This document shows, one piece after another, positions 62,145 to 64,000 of a DNA stretch of 64,000 nt. The stretch covers positions 62,001 through 126,000 of the forward strand of contig JAVKMO010000017.1 of the NCBI GenBank assembly GCA_031539345.1. The letters are read 5' to 3'. A program made the position numbers and the translations under genes. Origin of the DNA: JAVKMO01 sp031539345 (lineage in GTDB: Bacteria; Bacteroidota; Bacteroidia; Chitinophagales; Chitinophagaceae). The notes below the pieces were generated by a model. It was not told the DNA's origin, made no database searches, and was given only the letters and a program-made list of their open reading frames with translations. Numbering within the stretch: the stretch's first letter is position 1; the number at the start of each line of letters is the position of its first letter.

Positions 62145-63215
62145 TTAGGCAATATGCTTTTGTTGATACATGAAGAGCAAAGATTCTTTTGCAAGAAAAT
62201 CTTTTAATAACTGAATTTGATTAAACGCTCGGACATAATTATTTTCAGGATATTTTATTGTATAGTACACATCGTTATTCAAATAGTCCGTTAGAAACCG
62301 AAGTGCTTGCATATAAATCATAAATTTTCCAGCATACACAAAATGTTGTTTTTCTGTTGTGCTTAGTTCGTCTTGCATATTGTGCAGATAGCCTTGTAAA
62401 ATTTTTTCAAAATAGTGTTCTTGAAAAAACACTTTTTGGACATCTTTTTCTTCTTCTGTTGTAGAACAACAATAAGTTCTACACATATCGCCAATGTCGC
62501 TAATAAAATGTCCGGGCATTAGTGTGTCCCAATCAATTAAACACAATCCTTTGTTGTTTTCGTCAAACAAAACATTGCTGATTTTTGTGTCGTGGTGTGT
62601 TGGGCGCAATTTGAAATTTGTATCGACAAGAATGGTTTCATATTGTAAACACAAAGACTCTAAACTCAGCAAAAAAGAAATGTCGTTTTTGCATTCTTGA
62701 ATGCGTTGTTGATTCCCATTTTTTGTGGCGTTTAAAAATTGTTTGTAACGCAACCCCAAGTGATGAAAATGCAAAATGGGATATTGTAATAAACTGACAT
62801 CTAAATCAGAAACGGCTTTTGTAAAAACGCCAAATTGTTTTGCGGCTTCAAAAACAAGATCCGCATCATGAATAATCGTATGCGTTTTTGCTCCTTGCAC
62901 AAAGGGCATTAAAACGTAACACTCTTGATGGTGGCTAACGTAATGTTGGTTGGCTTTTGTGGCAATTAAATGGGTAAAAAGAAGGGTTGATTTCTTTTTT
63001 TTTAAATGGTTATGGACATATGCCATATTGTTGATAATCTTGAGCGGGTCTACAAAAACTTGCTGATTGATGTTTCTCAAAATATATTCTTGCTGGTTGC
63101 TGACATCGGTGATTTTAAAAACTTGGTTAATCAATCCTATAGAAATTTTTTCAACCGAAAAATTTTGTAGGTTATTGTACTGACTAAGAATGGGGGTTAA
63201 AAAGTGCTGTTCCAT
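62145..63215 (-). CDS. APH-fold phosphotransferase (NahK-like sugar kinase candidate)
   Basis: A 356-aa aminoglycoside-phosphotransferase-fold kinase. It shows the N-lobe 'GLINQVFKITDVSNQQEYILRNIN' strand, the HHDTKISNVLFDENNKGLCLIDWDT catalytic loop in which HDTKxxNxLF and the DWDT metal Asp stand for the Brenner and DFG-type motifs, then GHFISDIGDMCRTYC. The closest memory match is the N-acetylhexosamine kinase or homoserine-kinase-like branch. That would fit a GlcNAc-using bacterium with a GH20 enzyme, but that gene is 9 kb away. The ATG at 63215 is preferred to a TTG one codon earlier. Confidence 0.8.
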   Translation of the reverse strand: MEQHFLTPILSQYNNLQNFSVEKISIGLINQVFKITDVSNQQEYILRNINQQVFVDPLKIINNMAYVHNHLKKKKSTLLFTHLIATKANQHYVSHHQECYVLMPFVQGAKTHTIIHDADLVFEAAKQFGVFTKAVSDLDVSLLQYPILHFHHLGLRYKQFLNATKNGNQQRIQECKNDISFLLSLESLCLQYETILVDTNFKLRPTHHDTKISNVLFDENNKGLCLIDWDTLMPGHFISDIGDMCRTYCCSTTEEEKDVQKVFFQEHYFEKILQGYLHNMQDELSTTEKQHFVYAGKFMIYMQALRFLTDYLNNDVYYTIKYPENNYVRAFNQIQLLKDFLAKESLLFMYQQKHIA

Positions 63216-63244
63216 CAAGACGATTTGAAGAGTAAAAATGATTG

Positions 63245-63988
63245 CTATTTTACATCATGTGCCAACCGAAACCCAATGTTTTTACTTTGCCTATCGGGTT
63301 CGTTTCTGTTTCTAAAGGCAATGACAGAGCTTTGTGCTCGATTATACCAAGAACTGCCTCTTAAAATTTTAAATGCTCCTTGATCTGGACCTTGTGGATT
63401 TGTTTGTGCTTTTGAAGAATAGCAACCATACCAATCACTACACCATTCCCATGCATTGCCTGTCATATCATAAATGTCGAGCTCATTTGGTTTTTTTTGT
63501 CCTTTCTGGTGAACTGTTTTTTGACTGTTCATCTCATACCAAGCAACTTCATCAATTTCATTACTTCCAGAATAAAGATAGTCTTTGCTTGATGTTCCTC
63601 CGCGTGCAGCATATTCCCATTCTGCTTCTGTGGGTAGGCGATAATTTTTATGTGCAGCTTGATTGAGTTTTTTGATAAAATCTTGGACTTGATACCAACT
63701 GACCATTGTAACTGGACAAGTTGGGCAATTTTTTATTGCCTTCTCAGGAATGGTATCCATAATTCTTCTCCATTCGTTTATGCTAACTTCATATTTTGAA
63801 ATATAAAAACTGTCTAGCGTAACGCTATGCATAGGCTGAGAGGGTACCAGCCCCCTTATCGCTTTTTCTTTAACCGTTGCCCCCATATCAAATGTTCCGC
63901 CTTCAACCAAAACCATCTTCACCAAGCCTTGCGTTATGGCGTAATTTGAAAAAACAAACAAGCATAAACAAGAAAAAAAAACTTTCAT
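63245..63988 (-). CDS. SUMF1/FGE-sulfatase-fold exported protein
   Basis: The 247-aa protein has a signal peptide (MKVFFSCLCLFVFSNYAITQ), then a formylglycine-generating-enzyme-type fold: MVLVEGGTFDMGATVKEKA, YISKYEVSINEWRRIMD, PVTMVSWYQVQDFIKKLN, YRLPTEAEWEYAARGG, YDMTGNAWEWCSDWYG and RGSSWYN...FRNRNEPD...IGFRLA. FGE enzymes activate sulfatases using a Cys pair near the C-terminus. I do not see that pair (the corresponding region reads SSWYNRAQSSVIAFRNRN), so this is probably a non-catalytic or gliding/C-type-lectin-like member such as GldK relatives. It starts near the window edge and lies 29 bp before the kinase. Confidence 0.85.
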   Translation of the reverse strand: MKVFFSCLCLFVFSNYAITQGLVKMVLVEGGTFDMGATVKEKAIRGLVPSQPMHSVTLDSFYISKYEVSINEWRRIMDTIPEKAIKNCPTCPVTMVSWYQVQDFIKKLNQAAHKNYRLPTEAEWEYAARGGTSSKDYLYSGSNEIDEVAWYEMNSQKTVHQKGQKKPNELDIYDMTGNAWEWCSDWYGCYSSKAQTNPQGPDQGAFKILRGSSWYNRAQSSVIAFRNRNEPDRQSKNIGFRLAHDVK

Positions 63989-64000
63989 TATAATTTTGAT

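Overview
The window is AT-rich bacterial chromosome with densely packed genes on both strands. It most likely comes from a member of the Bacteroidota. The reasons are a PorT-like beta-barrel protein, a TonB-type energy transducer, a DUF4294 protein, a MetH without its homocysteine-binding module, a CarB without its C-terminal allosteric domain, a HemJ-HemH pair, the small family often mislabelled 'ABC transporter ATPase', and recurrent TAnnTT(T/C)G boxes upstream of genes. No phage, insertion sequence, CRISPR array or rRNA was seen. The order within the phylum cannot be fixed by eye.

Layout. 1-16.9 kb is mostly housekeeping: an outer-membrane protein cut by the window edge, topA, an MscS channel, prfA, a TPR protein and a flippase, serA, tatD, typA, ispE, pdhC, a hotdog thioesterase and gpmI. 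17-30.2 kb is a surface-polysaccharide locus on the + strand: a second flippase, a decayed stretch with two glycosyltransferase (GT2) stubs and two tiny membrane ORFs, two SDR epimerases, a polytopic membrane protein broken by a frameshift, a DPM1-like GT2, another polytopic membrane protein, a tandem-GT2 protein, and two methyltransferases sharing a near-identical C-terminal tail. An Uma2-type gene and a deleted second copy follow at 30.3-31.1 kb.

31-41.4 kb carries hemJ-hemH, a TonB-like protein, metH, an NlpE-like lipoprotein, a YceI protein, ribBA and grpE-dnaJ. 41.5-46.5 kb is a six-gene minus-strand run (170-aa protein, metF, DUF4294, omega-amidase-like nitrilase, hisS, PaiB-like). 46.6-53.5 kb holds a GNAT plus Cys-rich pair, comA-aroE, an ABC-F protein, a GH20 hexosaminidase and a tiny membrane protein. 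53.6-64 kb is mostly minus strand: carB, holA, a tiny CxxC membrane protein, obg, glgC, then tRNA-Arg(ACG) on the + strand with a strong terminator, hemD, hemC, an APH-type kinase and a SUMF1-like protein.

How the genes work together. hemC, hemD, hemJ and hemH cover four heme steps in two separate places. metF and metH form the methyl-supply arm of methionine synthesis but lie about 8 kb apart. grpE-dnaJ is a chaperone pair. The 17-30 kb genes would together make, modify and export a surface glycan. The most interesting non-standard signals are the decayed and frameshifted part of the glycan locus, the shared methyltransferase tails, a structured intergenic region before gpmI, a covarying tertiary pair in the tRNA, and an SDR with Phe in place of the catalytic Tyr.
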